This document shows, one piece after another, positions 8,419 to 17,281 of a DNA stretch of 64,000 nt. The stretch is from positions 1-64,000 of the forward strand of contig JACYLU010000008.1 of NCBI GenBank assembly GCA_015272325.1, in the 5' to 3' direction. Each line of letters begins with the position of its first letter. Position 1 is the stretch's first letter. Source of the stretch: Synechococcales cyanobacterium C42_A2020_086. Lineage in GTDB: Bacteria > Cyanobacteriota > Cyanobacteriia > Elainellales > Elainellaceae. The notes beneath the pieces were generated by a model that worked only from the letters and a program-made list of their open reading frames with translations, did no database searches and was not told the DNA's origin. The position numbers and the translations under genes are program-made.

Positions 8419-8994
8419 TTACGGAACAGCGATGCGTTCTCCCTGACGCTGGATGACTCGCCCTGCACTGACAAACGAAATTCCTTGATTGCCAGCCGTA
8501 TTGATCATCAAGGCTTCGATGACGGGTTCCGTTACTGAAGTTTTGGCAACCCATTCCACGATAAAGTTAGCCCCAAAGCCACCGCTGCTATCATCCGTGG
8601 CAATAAAATAATCCGCAGAAGCTAGGGGTGGTAGAGCCACTGGATTCTCTAGATAGCTGCGCACTAATTCCCCGTTGTTATTGTAGTAGCGAACTGCGGT
8701 CAAAATCAGTGAATCCTCTAGGTCGGTATTGCGAATGCTCAGGGTTGAAGACAGGTTAATCACCGGGCTGCGATTGTTGAACTGGTAGATGTATGAATAA
8801 ACGGGAACATAAACGGTTTGACCGACGACCACCTGCTCGGGGTTGACCGTCACCGTTTCAAGCTTATTTTCTATCGTTCGACGAGATGAGTCCGTTGGGG
8901 GAGTCACCTGACAGGCACTGAACGTCAGTCCGGCAGCCAGAACGATTGCCAACACCCATCCAGAGAGGCATTGGCGGAAGTGGGTGTATTGCAT
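8419..8994 (-). CDS. DUF3124-family lipoprotein
   Basis: 191 residues. The N-terminus has a hydrophobic signal and a lipobox ending LTFSAC, with Cys28 as the lipidated residue, so it should be anchored in a membrane facing the periplasm. The body (VGQTVYVPVYSYIYQFNNRS, NLSSTLSIRNTD, FIVEWVA) matches the DUF3124 family, a beta-rich domain of unknown function. Full length. It stands alone, with the lysozyme gene divergent beyond a 400-bp gap. Confidence 0.85.
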   Translation of the reverse strand: MQYTHFRQCLSGWVLAIVLAAGLTFSACQVTPPTDSSRRTIENKLETVTVNPEQVVVGQTVYVPVYSYIYQFNNRSPVINLSSTLSIRNTDLEDSLILTAVRYYNNNGELVRSYLENPVALPPLASADYFIATDDSSGGFGANFIVEWVAKTSVTEPVIEALMINTAGNQGISFVSAGRVIQRQGERIAVP

Positions 8995-9395
8995 GCAAAA
9001 CCTCTGGCAGTGCTAGAACACAGATGGTCGTGAATCTTTTATAAATTTATTAGATTTTTTATAGAACAGATTGATCAAAACATATCTAGCAAGGCAATCG
9101 GTTGCTTCACTTTGCTTCCTTCACTTTGCTTCAATGTAGCTGGGTGGCCGGGTCGGAGTTGGGCTGAAGTCACGCTGTGCCGGCCATTCCAACCGCGTCG
9201 ATTCATTGAACAGCTAGCCCAAGGTCGCTGCGGGGTGACAGGCACTACTCATGACGGTCCTGGATAGCTTGAGAATAGCCTTGAATAGTCCTGGATTATG
9301 TTTCAGTTGATTGAGAAAATCCCAAACTGTCCTGACGCGACTTTGCCGGTGTTGTTGGAAGATAGAGTGCTTTGATGGTTTGTTGAGGAGGAAGG
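8995..9395. other. Divergent gap, lipoprotein / lysozyme
   Basis: No gene seen. Positions 9106-9133 carry a 14-bp head-to-tail duplication (TTCACTTTGCTTCC / TTCACTTTGCTTCA). Downstream, a run of related pieces (ATAGCTTGAG, ATAGCCTTGA, ATAGTCCTGG at about 9264-9298) also looks repetitive. Confidence 0.55.
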
Positions 9396-10469
9396 GTGGA
9401 AACCGCTCATTCTGTATCGTTGCTTGCTGCCAGTTTTTCGCCGGCTGTCGCCTCGGAGCCGATGACCCACTACTCCACTTTAACAGGGAGCCTCACGGAG
9501 AACTTGAATTCGGGGGCTGTGCTAGAACAGGGAGGATTAGCAGCCACTCGTTTTAACCCAGCTAGGAATGCCCTTGATCCGACAGCGGCAAAGGGACCAC
9601 CTCGTTTACCATCGCGGCAAGCAGACAGCTCCCTCAACCCGCCTCGTCTGCGTCGCCTTGGAACTGCTCGCCCCGATCCGCTGACCGGGCTGTCCCAGAA
9701 TAGCGCTTGGCTCACGAGCGAAAAAGATGCCGCTACACCTGCCATGACCCGTTCTACTCGAGCCGGCTTACCCTACCCAGGACGACTGCTCTCCTACGTG
9801 CCCGGTGCCCCCTTGCGTTTCGATCCGGCCGTGCGGCAGTGGCAGGAGCGGATGCGGGAACGTGGCTGGTCGATTGCTGTGGATGGACTGTATGGTCCGA
9901 GTAGCGCTCGTATTTGCCGCCAGTTTCAGCAGGAGAAGGGACTAGCTGTCGATGGCATTGTGGGTCCCGATACCTGGGCAGCTACCTTTCGCAGCGATAA
10001 CCTGACGAATCCGCGGCCGAATCCGGGTGCTCCTCTGCGGATCAATCAGCGCGGATTGAATCTGATCAAACACTTTGAAGGACTGGTGCTGACGGCCTAT
10101 CGCGATCCGGTTGGCATCTGGACGATTGGCTACGGTCACACGGGTCCCGAGGTGGGTCCAGGCGATCGGATTACGGCAGCTCAGGCCGAAGCCTTACTGC
10201 GGCAGGATCTGGTTCGGTTCGAGAATGGGGTCCGGAACCTGGTGAAGGTGCCGCTCAACTCGAATCAGTTTTCGGCGTTGGTCTCCTTCACCTTTAATGT
10301 TGGTACCGGAGCCTTCGCCAACTCCACGATGCTGCGACGGCTGAATCAGAGAGACTACCGAGGGGCTGCTGATCAATTTTCCCGCTGGGTCTACGGAGGG
10401 GGGCGAGTGCTGCCGGGATTAGTCCGACGCCGCAACGAAGAACGTGCTTTGTTTCTTGCGCCTGTCTAA
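9396..10469 (+). CDS. Peptidoglycan-binding GH24 lysozyme (phage-type muramidase)
   Basis: 357 residues. Residues 1-140 are low-complexity and Pro/Arg-rich after a short hydrophobic start (possible weak signal). Residues about 145-198 are a PG_binding_1 domain (AVRQWQERM...VDGLYGPSSARICRQFQ...VDGIVGPDTW). Residues 213-355 are a T4-lysozyme-type GH24 domain with the catalytic triad spaced exactly as in T4: Glu228 (HFEG), Asp237 (YRDP) and Thr243 (WTIGYGHT). GTG start behind GAGGAGGAA. It cleaves the glycan strand. No phage genes surround it, so a role in wall remodelling is more likely than a prophage endolysin. Confidence 0.92.
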   Translation: METAHSVSLLAASFSPAVASEPMTHYSTLTGSLTENLNSGAVLEQGGLAATRFNPARNALDPTAAKGPPRLPSRQADSSLNPPRLRRLGTARPDPLTGLSQNSAWLTSEKDAATPAMTRSTRAGLPYPGRLLSYVPGAPLRFDPAVRQWQERMRERGWSIAVDGLYGPSSARICRQFQQEKGLAVDGIVGPDTWAATFRSDNLTNPRPNPGAPLRINQRGLNLIKHFEGLVLTAYRDPVGIWTIGYGHTGPEVGPGDRITAAQAEALLRQDLVRFENGVRNLVKVPLNSNQFSALVSFTFNVGTGAFANSTMLRRLNQRDYRGAADQFSRWVYGGGRVLPGLVRRRNEERALFLAPV

Positions 10470-10689
10470 GAGCGATTCGAGAGGGTGCTCCTTAGGATCA
10501 ACTGAGACTTTACTGATACGACCCAACATTGCGATTCTGTATCACCGATTGCGGAATCAGCGACCGAGCAGATGTATTACACTTGTAATAAATTTTGCTA
10601 TAAAGTCCTCTGACTTCATGGCAAAACTCGCCCATGTACCGGGTCAAACCGGTGACCTCTGCTGTTCACCTCACCGCAGGATTGATCCT

Positions 10690-11079
10690 ATGCAGCCTAC
10701 TCCTTCGCTCAAATCCAATCTGATGTACCAGCGTTTGCAGGCGGCTCTGCATCAAGGGCTAGAGGTGCGGGTAGTGACGGCGGATTGCCGCTTCACTGGC
10801 ATCCCTACATACCTCGACAGCGAGTTTGTTGAAATCTTGTATCTACATACGCCCGATACAGGAGAAGATGTGGATGATGATGAAGAGCCTTACCTACGCT
10901 CGGCTTGGTTGATCCGCCTCTCCGAGGTTACCGCAGTGGGCTACACGGCATCTTGGTCTAAACAGAAACTCAACACGCTAATCAAAGCTAACGATTCCGA
11001 GGCACCCCATCTGTCCGATGATGCCGGCGGTCTTTCCCCGACACCCGACTCGGCTGAAAGGCCATCGCAAGAGCGTTAG
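10690..11079 (+). CDS. Conserved hypothetical protein, Hfq/LSm-like size
   Basis: 129 residues, not assigned to a named family. The core (LKSNLMYQRLQAALHQGLEV, RVVTADCRFTGIPTYLDSEF, an acidic DTGEDVDDDEE loop, WLIRLSEVTAVGYT) has the alternation expected of a small beta-barrel, but this is inference. The C-terminal 35 residues look disordered. Start at 10690, with GCAGGA about 9 nt upstream; an in-frame ATG at 10618 would add 24 residues with no clear similarity. Confidence 0.7.
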   Translation: MQPTPSLKSNLMYQRLQAALHQGLEVRVVTADCRFTGIPTYLDSEFVEILYLHTPDTGEDVDDDEEPYLRSAWLIRLSEVTAVGYTASWSKQKLNTLIKANDSEAPHLSDDAGGLSPTPDSAERPSQER

Positions 11080-11119
11080 TGCCGGTTGCTGCGGCGAGTG
11101 GCCTTGCATGCAGCCGGTC

Positions 11120-12478
11120 TCAACTAGGGCGTTGCTCCCAGGCTTTCATCTTGCCTGGATTGAGCAATCCGTAGGGATCCACTCTTTCTTTGAATCGCAA
11201 CTGTACCGGATCGATGGTCTTTCGGCCGCCGTCTTCCAGAATGTAAGTATGGGGATTGGCAATAAAGGCTCCCTGCTCTTCGTGATATTGAATAATCTCC
11301 CGCAGCCGTTCTGGGGTGGAATAGCGCACAATTTGCAGCGCGGCTGGCTGCACCACGCCGTCTACCCGAATATATTCCAGATGCATCATCACCTCATCGC
11401 CGAAATGATGATACATGTGCTCTAGAAGCCGCAACTGCTTGTCTGCCGGAAACAGGGTTTGCAGGTAGGTAAGGCTGGGATCCACACTGCGGGCATGGAG
11501 GGTGGTGTGATTCCAGGTATATTCATAAATTGCCGTGCCTTTGCTCGCCTCTTGAGCCGTTTTTTGATAGACAATGGTGCCGCCCCACGCCTTGACCATT
11601 TCGCTGAAGGGTTCTAGACACGACTCAGCAATCATCAGCAGCGCACAGTGGCACTCGGGCGGTAGCAGGGTCCGGAATGCTGCAAAGTAGGTGGAAATTG
11701 GTGCTGCGCAGATACAGATCAGCTTTTTGATGATGCCGTCCGCATTGCCCAAGGCTTGTCCAAAGCGAGCAGCCGTCATGAAGTCTGGAAAGGTGACGAT
11801 CAGTTCCGCCCAGGGGTATGCCGGGCCGAGAGGAATCTCCAACTCGGTGATAATGCCGTTGGTGCCGTAGGCGTGGTTCACCTGCTGCACGTCGTCTCCC
11901 CGCAGCTCGATCACGCGAGGCTGGTCTTCCATCGTGACCACGCGCACCGCATGCAGATTGCCGCGATCGCGCAGTTGCCCGTAGGTAATTGAGCCAATAC
12001 CACCACTGCCGCCGCCAATAAACCCACCAATCGTTGCAGTGCGGTAGGTAGAGGGAGCCATACGGATTTCCCAACCGCTCTCCCGCGTGTGTTTATCGAT
12101 GGCGGCCAGTTTGGCACCTGGCTCAACGCAAGCAATACCCGGTCTCACCCACTTGATTGCCTGCATCTTGGTCATGTCCAAAATTACCCCGCCTGCTAGG
12201 GGAATACATTGCCCGTAGTTTCCGGTTCCTGCACCTCGGACGGTCAAGGGAACTCGATGCTGCACACAGGCGGCAGCAACTTGCAGCACCTCAGCTTCGT
12301 TGGCTGGTCGCACGACAAGGTCGCCCACTTTATCGGCCAAGAGCGATTGCAAAATGGGACTGTAGCTGTAGTAATCCTTCGAGAGTTTCGCAACCTGAGC
12401 GGCATCTCGAATGACTTCAATGCCGTTCAATTTGGCTGCAAAGCCATCCCAATCCAACGAGCGACCCATCGCTACCAT
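11120..12478 (-). CDS. FAD-binding PCMH-type oxidoreductase (GlcD/D-lactate dehydrogenase-like)
   Basis: 452 residues. An N-terminal PCMH-type FAD fold: DLVVRPANEAEVLQVAAACV, then PLTVRGAGTGNYGQ (pyrophosphate loop) and APSTYRTATIGGFIGGGSGG (flavin pocket). The C-terminal part resembles the substrate cap. This family oxidises 2-hydroxy acids or sugar derivatives; the substrate cannot be read from sequence. No Fe-S partner subunit (GlcF) is adjacent. Convergent with the gene at 10690 with a 40-bp gap. Confidence 0.85.
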   Translation of the reverse strand: MVAMGRSLDWDGFAAKLNGIEVIRDAAQVAKLSKDYYSYSPILQSLLADKVGDLVVRPANEAEVLQVAAACVQHRVPLTVRGAGTGNYGQCIPLAGGVILDMTKMQAIKWVRPGIACVEPGAKLAAIDKHTRESGWEIRMAPSTYRTATIGGFIGGGSGGIGSITYGQLRDRGNLHAVRVVTMEDQPRVIELRGDDVQQVNHAYGTNGIITELEIPLGPAYPWAELIVTFPDFMTAARFGQALGNADGIIKKLICICAAPISTYFAAFRTLLPPECHCALLMIAESCLEPFSEMVKAWGGTIVYQKTAQEASKGTAIYEYTWNHTTLHARSVDPSLTYLQTLFPADKQLRLLEHMYHHFGDEVMMHLEYIRVDGVVQPAALQIVRYSTPERLREIIQYHEEQGAFIANPHTYILEDGGRKTIDPVQLRFKERVDPYGLLNPGKMKAWEQRPS

Positions 12479-12506
12479 TCCTGATCCTCCGTTCGTCTAT
12501 CTATGA

Positions 12507-12560
12507 ATTCGTTCTGGTTCGTTCTAGTTCGTTCTAGCTAGTTCGTTCTAGTTTGTTCGG
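12507..12560. repeat. 10-bp tandem repeat (GTTCGTTCTA), about 5 copies
   Basis: ATTCGTTCTG GTTCGTTCTA are adjacent, a third GTTCGTTCTA follows, then a 4-nt GCTA interruption, a fourth GTTCGTTCTA and a degenerate GTTTGTTCGG. It sits about 30 bp upstream of the flavoprotein start codon (minus strand), so copy number could affect its promoter. Confidence 0.9.
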
Positions 12561-12796
12561 TCCACATGACGTCCAGTAGCAGCACGTCCAATAGCTCAAT
12601 TGCAGCAGACCCCACCACTCCTGGGAGCCGCCTGAGCTGTTAGGCAATCCATTCGTATCATACTGGCGGATTTTCGTACGGTCCGAGGTCCGGAGAAACG
12701 GGTACCCAGTTGAGAGGCTGGATCCAGCCATCGCAGAATCAACCTCACCCAAGAGTTGTACGATGTAAAGAGAGCTTTACACCGCTGAACGTCTTC

Positions 12797-12820
12797 AGAG
12801 TTTTTAGAGTTTTTAGAGTT
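12797..12820. repeat. 9-bp tandem repeat (AGAGTTTTT), 2.7 copies
   Basis: AGAGTTTTT at 12797-12805 and 12806-12814, then AGAGTTTAA. It lies 20-45 bp upstream of the ATG at 12840, inside the expected leader. Confidence 0.85.
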
Positions 12821-12839
12821 TAAGTGATTCGTTGCTGCT

Positions 12840-13079
12840 ATGGCTATTTTTCGTCAGTATATTGCGCCACTGCTGATTGTGTTGGTGTTCGTTGTGGCAC
12901 TGGTTGCTGTGGGGGCCCGGATCTTTCTGCCCAATGATATGGCCGCCCCAGCTCCCATTGACGAGGTGCAGCCGGCTCAGATGCCGTTGACTCCTCAAAC
13001 TCCTCAAGATGTGGCAGGCATTCTACCAACGCTTGATGTTCTGGTGCGGGGGCTGCCGGATGCCCAGCCTGATGCCTGA
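12840..13079 (+). CDS. Small single-pass membrane protein, conserved in cyanobacteria
   Basis: 79 residues. A hydrophobic helix at about 8-31 (YIAPLLIVLVFVVALVAVGA) is followed by a Pro-rich tail (DMAAPAPIDEVQPAQMPLTP). Function unknown; I recall similar small proteins next to GNAT genes in cyanobacteria but cannot verify this. The stop codon overlaps the start region of the acetyltransferase in another frame, suggesting translational coupling. Confidence 0.75.
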   Translation: MAIFRQYIAPLLIVLVFVVALVAVGARIFLPNDMAAPAPIDEVQPAQMPLTPQTPQDVAGILPTLDVLVRGLPDAQPDA

Positions 13080-13596
13080 TGTGGACCCAGAACCGCGAGA
13101 CATACCGCTCATTCCTGGCTACCGGCTGCGGCGAGGCAGTAGCTTGGATCGCGCCCTGCTGGTGAAATTTATGCAGCGCACCTATCGGGAGTTGGACCCG
13201 CAGCATAGTGGCGACCACTTGGCTCGAACTGTCGAGCAGTACTTTTTGCCAGAACTGCCGCTCTGGTGGGTAGAACCTGAGGCCATCGCCGATGCTACAT
13301 CACGACTGGGTGGCGAAAAACAACGCCCTTCTCCAGTGGGCTGCCTATGGCTAGGGAATTCCATTGATCAGATGACTGGCAAGTGCCACGCCCATGTGTT
13401 TTTGCTGTATGTGCATCCCGATCATCGCCGCCGGGGTATTGGGTCAGCTCTGATGCAGCAGGCTGAAGCCTGGGCAAAGGCTCGGGGCGACTCGCAAATT
13501 GGCTTGCATGTTTTTTGCCGCAACCAGCCGGCTGTGAACTTGTATCAGAAGCTAGGGTATCAGCCTCAGTCGGTTTGGATGGTGAAGCAACTGTAG
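13072..13596 (+). CDS. GNAT-family N-acetyltransferase
   Basis: About 174 residues. The acetyl-CoA loop is HRRRGIGSALMQQAEAWAKA, preceded by the beta4 strand AHVFLLYVHPD and followed by NLYQKLGYQPQSVWMV, the usual end of the fold. The N-terminal segment (YRLRRGSSLDRALLVKFMQR TYREL) looks like a cyanobacterial subfamily feature. Start set at the ATG at 13072, overlapping the upstream gene by 8 nt; the ATG at 13060 is possible. The acceptor substrate is unknown. Confidence 0.85.
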   Translation: MPDVDPEPRDIPLIPGYRLRRGSSLDRALLVKFMQRTYRELDPQHSGDHLARTVEQYFLPELPLWWVEPEAIADATSRLGGEKQRPSPVGCLWLGNSIDQMTGKCHAHVFLLYVHPDHRRRGIGSALMQQAEAWAKARGDSQIGLHVFCRNQPAVNLYQKLGYQPQSVWMVKQL

Positions 13597-13625
13597 TGGT
13601 CTGTCTGCTAGATGCGAGTGGGCGA

Positions 13626-15134
13626 TCACGGCAACCAAAAGTCCGGCAAACGCGATTGAATGAACTGCCGCAGATTGTGATTCAGGATTCTCGCGACCTG
13701 AATGTGGGGTTCATCGGCATCCACGGGTAGGATGGTCGCTGGTTGACCCATGCCAAACCGCCGGATCACCTGATTTGCGGCTTCCAAGCCGGTAACGTAG
13801 GCCTTTTCCTGTGACCAAGAGCCATGGCGACTGATGATCCAATCGCCGCTCATGAATACATTGGGGATGCTGGTATGCACGGGCAGCATCGAGCGGTAGC
13901 TGCCAGGAGCAAAGTGGGTCACGGCGCGAGGTAAACGGATAACGCTGCTGTCGATCACCTGAGCGTGGGCAAATTCGGGGACACAAACTGCTAGATCGCG
14001 CTGGACCTTGGCGATGATTTGCTCATCTTCCATCGGTAAGAGCTGGTTGGCGTGGTAAAAATCGGCTTCGATCACCGTGCCGGGTTCGTCGCGGTATTCA
14101 TCGTGCAGGGCGTTCAGGTCAAAGAAGGTCCAGCCGGTCGTGGCGTCAAAGCCGAAGCAGGCATTGGAGGGCAGCGGCACCGACACCTTGCGGTCGAACC
14201 AGAGTCGCGTTGCCACCACATCCACCGCGCCCAGATTCATCAGGTTGCAGAACTCCGGCCGCCGGTGCAGTTCTGGACTGCTGCTGACAATTTTCTGCAT
14301 CCCGGTAACACCCACCGCCAAGATCACGGCATCGGCCGCAAACGCCTCCTCGCCACACAGGACGGCTGTGGCTGTTCCCGACTCGTCGACCTGCACATCC
14401 GTCATGCGTCGCTGGGTGAACACCTTGCCGCCTGCCTGCTCAATTTGCTCAAGCCAGGGACGAAAAATCCGCTCGCCGACGGTGCCGCGACACCAGACCA
14501 CGTCAAAATTCGGCTGATGCGCCAGGATAAAGTAGTACAGCATTCCTAGAGCGGCCGCTGCCGAGCACTGCTCACCAGGCGCAAACAAGCCCACCAGCAG
14601 CATCGGTTCAAAGGATTCGCGATATAGCCGCGCCGACACCCCAAATTGCTTAAATAACTCCCGTGCCGTTACCGAGTCATAGCGTCGCCAAGCCTCGTCG
14701 GAGTTGTCGAAGTCTACCACCGCATAAAGCAGCGGCAGGGCCGACAGGCGATCGATCAACGGCAAGCGGCGAAAGTTGGGGTAGAGAAACGTGCCCAAGG
14801 GTGTTGGCAGGCGCGGCTGATCTTGGAAAATGGGCGACTCCACCTCTAAGCCGGCTGGAGAATACTGGGAGGAGCGGGTCCAGGGCGTGAAGGGCTGCAA
14901 ACCTAGCTCGTCCATCAGGGCAAAAATATTGCGATAGGGATACCAGAAGCCGTGAATTCCTGCTTCCACGGAGCGCCCACCGGTCGTTTTCCAACCCGCC
15001 ACTAGTCCACCTGGGTAGGGCCCAGCCTCTAGCAGCGTCACATCATATCCCTGCCGCGCCAGATGATAGGTGGCACCTAGGCCAGCCCAACCGGCACCAA
15101 CGACGACTACCCGAGGACGCTGAGCATGGGTCAT
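13626..15134 (-). CDS. FAD-dependent carotenoid-desaturase-like oxidoreductase
   Basis: 502 residues. A Rossmann FAD motif opens the protein (VVVVGAGWAGLGATYHLARQ, then LLEAGPYPGG), and the C-terminal FAD motif is NVFMSGDWI...SQEKAYVTGLEAANQVI. The middle (HGFWYPYRNIFALMDELGL, FEPMLLVGLFAPGEQCSAAA) places it in the phytoene/zeta-carotene desaturase and amine-oxidase superfamily, nearest in feel to ZDS-like proteins. It may act on a carotenoid or other isoprenoid, but this is inference. Convergent with the GNAT gene (30-bp gap). Confidence 0.82.
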   Translation of the reverse strand: MTHAQRPRVVVVGAGWAGLGATYHLARQGYDVTLLEAGPYPGGLVAGWKTTGGRSVEAGIHGFWYPYRNIFALMDELGLQPFTPWTRSSQYSPAGLEVESPIFQDQPRLPTPLGTFLYPNFRRLPLIDRLSALPLLYAVVDFDNSDEAWRRYDSVTARELFKQFGVSARLYRESFEPMLLVGLFAPGEQCSAAAALGMLYYFILAHQPNFDVVWCRGTVGERIFRPWLEQIEQAGGKVFTQRRMTDVQVDESGTATAVLCGEEAFAADAVILAVGVTGMQKIVSSSPELHRRPEFCNLMNLGAVDVVATRLWFDRKVSVPLPSNACFGFDATTGWTFFDLNALHDEYRDEPGTVIEADFYHANQLLPMEDEQIIAKVQRDLAVCVPEFAHAQVIDSSVIRLPRAVTHFAPGSYRSMLPVHTSIPNVFMSGDWIISRHGSWSQEKAYVTGLEAANQVIRRFGMGQPATILPVDADEPHIQVARILNHNLRQFIQSRLPDFWLP

Positions 15135-15299
15135 GATAGGTTGCCTCCTAGATTCCTCTGATGTTCAGCATAGGGGAAAGCGGCTGCAGTTTTGGGCAAG
15201 CTCCTTCCTCTGGCAGATTTTCTCTGGCTTACCCCCTGGGAAAGAGGGTCCTGGAGATTGGCTTCGGTACAGTGCAAATGATGTATTGAGGTTTGGACA

Positions 15300-15791
15300 A
15301 TGGCAAACATAGAAGATGCGATTGTGAATGCCAAAGACAAAATGCCGAACGTGACTCCGGTACCGCCAGGATTTAGCAGCCACGCTACCCCTCACCAGCT
15401 CAAAGCTCGTCTGCAATGGGGAGAGCCGGGATTAACCATTTTGGATGTACGGGATCACGACGCTTTCAATCAGTGTCGCATCCAGGGTGCTATGACCGCA
15501 CCAATGCAGGAAGGATTCGCTGACGGTGCTCGGTTTAGCTTGCCATTGACGCGAGATATTTATGTCTACGGCAATACCGACGAGGAGACTGCTGCTGCTG
15601 CCAATGCTCTACGTCAGGCTGGGTTTCAGCGGGTTGCCGAGCTGCAGGGGGGTCTAGATGCTTGGCGCGAAATTGGCGGCGCAGTAGAGGGATCAGCTAC
15701 CAATCAGGAACCTGGACCAGGGGCTTATACACTGCCAGCTCGGCTTCAGGAATTTGCTCAAGAGCGCGCAAGGGAGAAGCGCATGAAGTAA
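15300..15791 (+). CDS. Rhodanese-like protein lacking the catalytic cysteine
   Basis: 163 residues, one rhodanese domain (about 28-128): LTILDVRDHDAFNQCRIQGA is the CDC25-like first motif and LQGGLDAWREIGGAV the last. The active-site loop, normally CxxGxRS, reads YGNTDEETAAAA, so the nucleophilic Cys is replaced (Gly-Asn) and sulfurtransferase activity is not expected. A binding or scaffold role is more likely. Divergent from the flavoprotein, with a 165-bp gap. Confidence 0.85.
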   Translation: MANIEDAIVNAKDKMPNVTPVPPGFSSHATPHQLKARLQWGEPGLTILDVRDHDAFNQCRIQGAMTAPMQEGFADGARFSLPLTRDIYVYGNTDEETAAAANALRQAGFQRVAELQGGLDAWREIGGAVEGSATNQEPGPGAYTLPARLQEFAQERAREKRMK

Positions 15792-15957
15792 CACTGCGAT
15801 CTATGCAATCGGAGAGATGCCATGTCTTACCGATCCAACTACGCTCATAATTGAGCGACTTACAACGAACAACAGATGCACGTATTCCCTGGCTGTGCCT
15901 GGCTGGGGAATTTTTTTAGGATTGGGGTCAGCAGCTTCAGGATTGAGAACTGCGGTA

Positions 15958-17070
15958 TCAGGGAATGTTTTGCTCCAGCTCAGAGATTTTGGTTTTGACG
16001 GCTTTCCAGGCCTGCTCGTAGAGAAAACGGCTGTTTCCCACATCCTTCAGGGACTTCAGACGTGCAAACATATCGAGCGGCGGATAAATGCTGGGATTGT
16101 TCAAATCAGATGGATTGATCAGCTCCGACTCACGCGCAGTTTGATTGGGTGAACCATAGCGAACGAAATTCGAGATGCGGGCCGAGACACGGGGTTCCAG
16201 CAAAAAATTAATAAACTGTTCCGCCAAGCGTTGATGCGGCGCTCCGCGCGGGATAGCCATATTGTCTATCCAAATAATGCTGCCTTCTTGGGGAATGGTG
16301 TAGCGCAGGTCGGGATTCTCCTGCATTACCTGTAGCATGTCGCCGTTCCATTCAAACGCTAGGTCAACTTCCCCCTGATTCAGCAGCTCCTGACCCGTGT
16401 CGGGAGCAAAGGCCGCAATAGTGGCTTTCTGTTGAATTAGAAAGTCGCGAGCCTGGTTGATTTGCTGCATATCTTGCGTATTGGGGTCATAGCCGAGAAA
16501 CATTAGTACTGCCCCAATTGTGTAGCGCGTATCGTCCATCCAGGCGATTTTACCGGCATACTGGGGCGTAAACATAGCGGTCCAGCTATCGATCTCCTGA
16601 CCAATCACCTCCAGGTTATAACCGATGCCTAGGGTACCCCACTGGTAGGGCAAACTGTAGCGGTTACCCGGATCATAGGTAGGATTGAGAAATGCAGGAT
16701 CCAGGTGTCTTAGGTTAGGAATGTGCTGTAGGTTTAGCTCTGCCAATAGCCCTTCGTTTGCCATTGCTTCCACCATGTAATCGGTGGGAAAGATCAGGTC
16801 ATAGTTGGTGTTACCAGATTGAATCCGCGAGTATAGTTCCTCGTTACTACCATAGGTCTGATAAATAATCTCGACGTTATATTTTTCCTGAAATGTAGTC
16901 AACACGTCTGGGTCAATATAAGTATCCCAATTGTAAACACGAAGAACATCGGCAACAGGCTGCTGCGCCCGAAGCTGCTGCCAACCCCAGGGCATGACGG
17001 TGATCGCCACTACAGTGCCAATTAACAGTGCCCAGAACAACAGCCTATGGGTTATGAGACATTTCATCAT
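15958..17070 (-). CDS. potD: Spermidine/putrescine-type ABC transporter substrate-binding protein (PotD-like)
   Basis: 370 residues. A signal/anchor helix (LLFWALLIGTVVAITVMPWG) leads into a class D solute-binding fold: DVLRVYNWDTYIDPDVLTTF, YDLIFPTDYMVEAMANEGLL, YSLPYQWGTLGIGYN and IIWIDNMAIPRGAP are PotD/PotF-typical. No lipobox Cys is evident, so anchoring by an uncleaved helix is possible. No permease or ATPase genes are adjacent, so the transporter partners must lie elsewhere. The ligand is inferred from family. Confidence 0.87.
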   Translation of the reverse strand: MMKCLITHRLLFWALLIGTVVAITVMPWGWQQLRAQQPVADVLRVYNWDTYIDPDVLTTFQEKYNVEIIYQTYGSNEELYSRIQSGNTNYDLIFPTDYMVEAMANEGLLAELNLQHIPNLRHLDPAFLNPTYDPGNRYSLPYQWGTLGIGYNLEVIGQEIDSWTAMFTPQYAGKIAWMDDTRYTIGAVLMFLGYDPNTQDMQQINQARDFLIQQKATIAAFAPDTGQELLNQGEVDLAFEWNGDMLQVMQENPDLRYTIPQEGSIIWIDNMAIPRGAPHQRLAEQFINFLLEPRVSARISNFVRYGSPNQTARESELINPSDLNNPSIYPPLDMFARLKSLKDVGNSRFLYEQAWKAVKTKISELEQNIP

Positions 17071-17281
17071 TTGTTCAGTATTTTCCTTTACTCGATATTC
17101 TTCTTTGGTGTCCAGACTCTACTTTTCGATCTGAATGTTTTCGATCTGAATGCGTTTTTGATGAATAACAGGTACATTTTTGATTTTTGAAATGTATCCT
17201 AAATACTGCTCTTACATGGTTCTTCTCTTACACAGTTCTTAAATAGTCCTTGTATTAAATTTGCGATCAGATTGATTTCAG

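Larger units (their letters stand above)
12479..12839. other. Divergent gap with two tandem-repeat tracts
   Basis: Between the flavoprotein and the small membrane gene. Holds a 10-bp tract at 12507-12560 and a 9-bp tract at 12797-12820. No gene recognised. Confidence 0.6.
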
